A DNA stretch of 13,530 nt, from positions 1 to 13,530 of the forward strand of contig JAFUGB010000320.1 of assembly GCA_017469605.1 (NCBI GenBank), in the 5' to 3' direction. The stretch comes from Clostridia bacterium (lineage in GTDB: Bacteria; Bacillota; Clostridia; Christensenellales; Aristaeellaceae). Within the stretch, counting starts at the first letter, position 1. Every line of letters starts with the position of its first letter. Under the pieces are notes generated by a model. The model worked only from the letters and a program-made list of their open reading frames with translations. It was not told the origin of the DNA and did not search any database. Shown one piece after another: positions 12,934 through 13,530 of this stretch. The translations under genes and the position numbers were made by a program.

Positions 12934-13530
12934 ATGATTTTGAGCACCAAAAGCCGCGTATTGGAGCAGCTGGAGCAGCGCCGGGGCCACAGCGTATCGG
13001 GGGAAAGCATGGCCGCCGCCCTGGCGGTTTCCCGAAACGCCGTATGGAAGGCCATCCAGGAGCTGCGCAGGGACGGCTATCAAATCATCGCCGTCAACAG
13101 GAAAGGCTACTGCCTTTCAGAGGACAACGACATCCTTTCCCCGGCAGGGATCAAGCCCTTTTTATCAGATGTCTGCCTGCCCTACGCCGATCAGATCAGC
13201 GTCTTTCCCGTTTTGCCTTCCACCAATCAAACGGCCAAGGAAATGGCCGTGGCCGGCGCGCCCCACGGAACGGTGATCGTGGCCGAAGGCCAGACGGCGG
13301 GCCGCGGCCGGTATGCCCGTCCCTTCTTTTCGCCGGCCGGGGATGGGCTGTATATCAGCCTGGTCCTGCGCCCGGAAAAGCTGCGCTTTGAAAATCCCAC
13401 CGTGATTACAGCCTTTGCCGCCGTGGCCGTCTGCGAGGCCATTGAGGCCGTATCCGGGCAACCGGCCCAGGTCAATTGGGTAAACGATATCTTTTTGTCG
13501 GGAAAAAAAGCCGCCGGCATTTTGACCGAG
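12934..13530 (+). CDS. birA: Bifunctional biotin-protein ligase / biotin repressor, N-terminal part (cut by window edge)
   Basis: The frame runs open from the ATG at 12934 (AAGGA five bases upstream) to the right edge, 199 codons. Residues 1 to about 60 form a winged helix-turn-helix (SGESMAAALAVSRNAVWKAIQELRRDGY), as in BirA proteins that also repress biotin genes. The catalytic domain follows: the PSTNQTAKE segment (95-103), the biotin and ATP loop GRGR (123-126), a WVND motif (182-185) and GKKAAGIL (190-197), which holds the lysine equivalent to the E. coli BirA active-site lysine. The usual Lys before W-x-N-D is Asn181 here. The enzyme makes biotinyl-AMP and biotinylates carboxylase subunits. 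It has its own promoter and is divergent from the sigma operon. The C-terminal part lies outside the window. Confidence 0.9.
   Translation, partial: MILSTKSRVLEQLEQRRGHSVSGESMAAALAVSRNAVWKAIQELRRDGYQIIAVNRKGYCLSEDNDILSPAGIKPFLSDVCLPYADQISVFPVLPSTNQTAKEMAVAGAPHGTVIVAEGQTAGRGRYARPFFSPAGDGLYISLVLRPEKLRFENPTVITAFAAVAVCEAIEAVSGQPAQVNWVNDIFLSGKKAAGILTE

Overview
The window suggests a GC-rich member of the Bacillota, probably an anaerobic Clostridia-type bacterium. Ribosome binding sites are strong (AGGAGG-like), promoters are housekeeping-type, there is an ECF sigma/anti-sigma pair and a BirA with an N-terminal helix-turn-helix, and the central operon encodes an oxygen-sensitive type of enzyme. Taxonomy below that level cannot be read from the sequence. 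No rRNA, tRNA, CRISPR array or insertion sequence was seen, and no gene-free stretch exceeds about 225 bases.

Layout. (1) 1-1136, minus: the N-terminal 378 residues of an FTR1-type iron permease, cut by the window edge. (2) 1137-1359: a divergent control region with three copies of the inverted repeat GTTAG-N6-CTAAC. (3) 1360-1920, plus: a small Ada-like AraC-type regulator, followed by a terminator-like hairpin. (4) 2027-9735, minus: an eight-gene operon, in order of transcription: NifH-like reductase, two tandem ABC substrate-binding proteins, FecCD-type permease, FecE-type ATPase, NifD-like subunit, NifK-like subunit, flavodoxin-like protein. (5) 9736-9914: the control region of the operon, holding a fourth GTTAG-N6-CTAAC box between two facing promoters. 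(6) 9915-10598, plus: an AraC-family regulator with a His/Asp-rich N-terminus. (7) 10611-12787, minus: an ECF sigma factor and its membrane partner, behind an ECF-type promoter. (8) 12934 to the end, plus: the N-terminal 199 residues of BirA.

How it may work. The operon couples an ABC importer of the iron-siderophore/heme/cobalamin class to a complete two-component nitrogenase-like reductase and a flavodoxin that could supply electrons. The genes nifB, nifE, nifN and nifV are absent from the window. The component-1 subunits keep only four of the six P-cluster cysteines and, by eye, have Asn where nitrogenase has its cofactor cysteine. A role in nitrogen fixation is therefore unlikely. The same putative operator lies at the iron permease, the Ada-like regulator and the start of the operon, so I infer one metal-responsive (probably iron) regulon. 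My working hypothesis is that, under iron limitation, a metal chelate or tetrapyrrole-like compound is imported and reduced by this Nfl enzyme to release or process the metal or ligand. The substrate cannot be read from the sequence. Hairpins at the 3' ends of the nifH-like and both binding-protein genes may set unequal expression within the operon.
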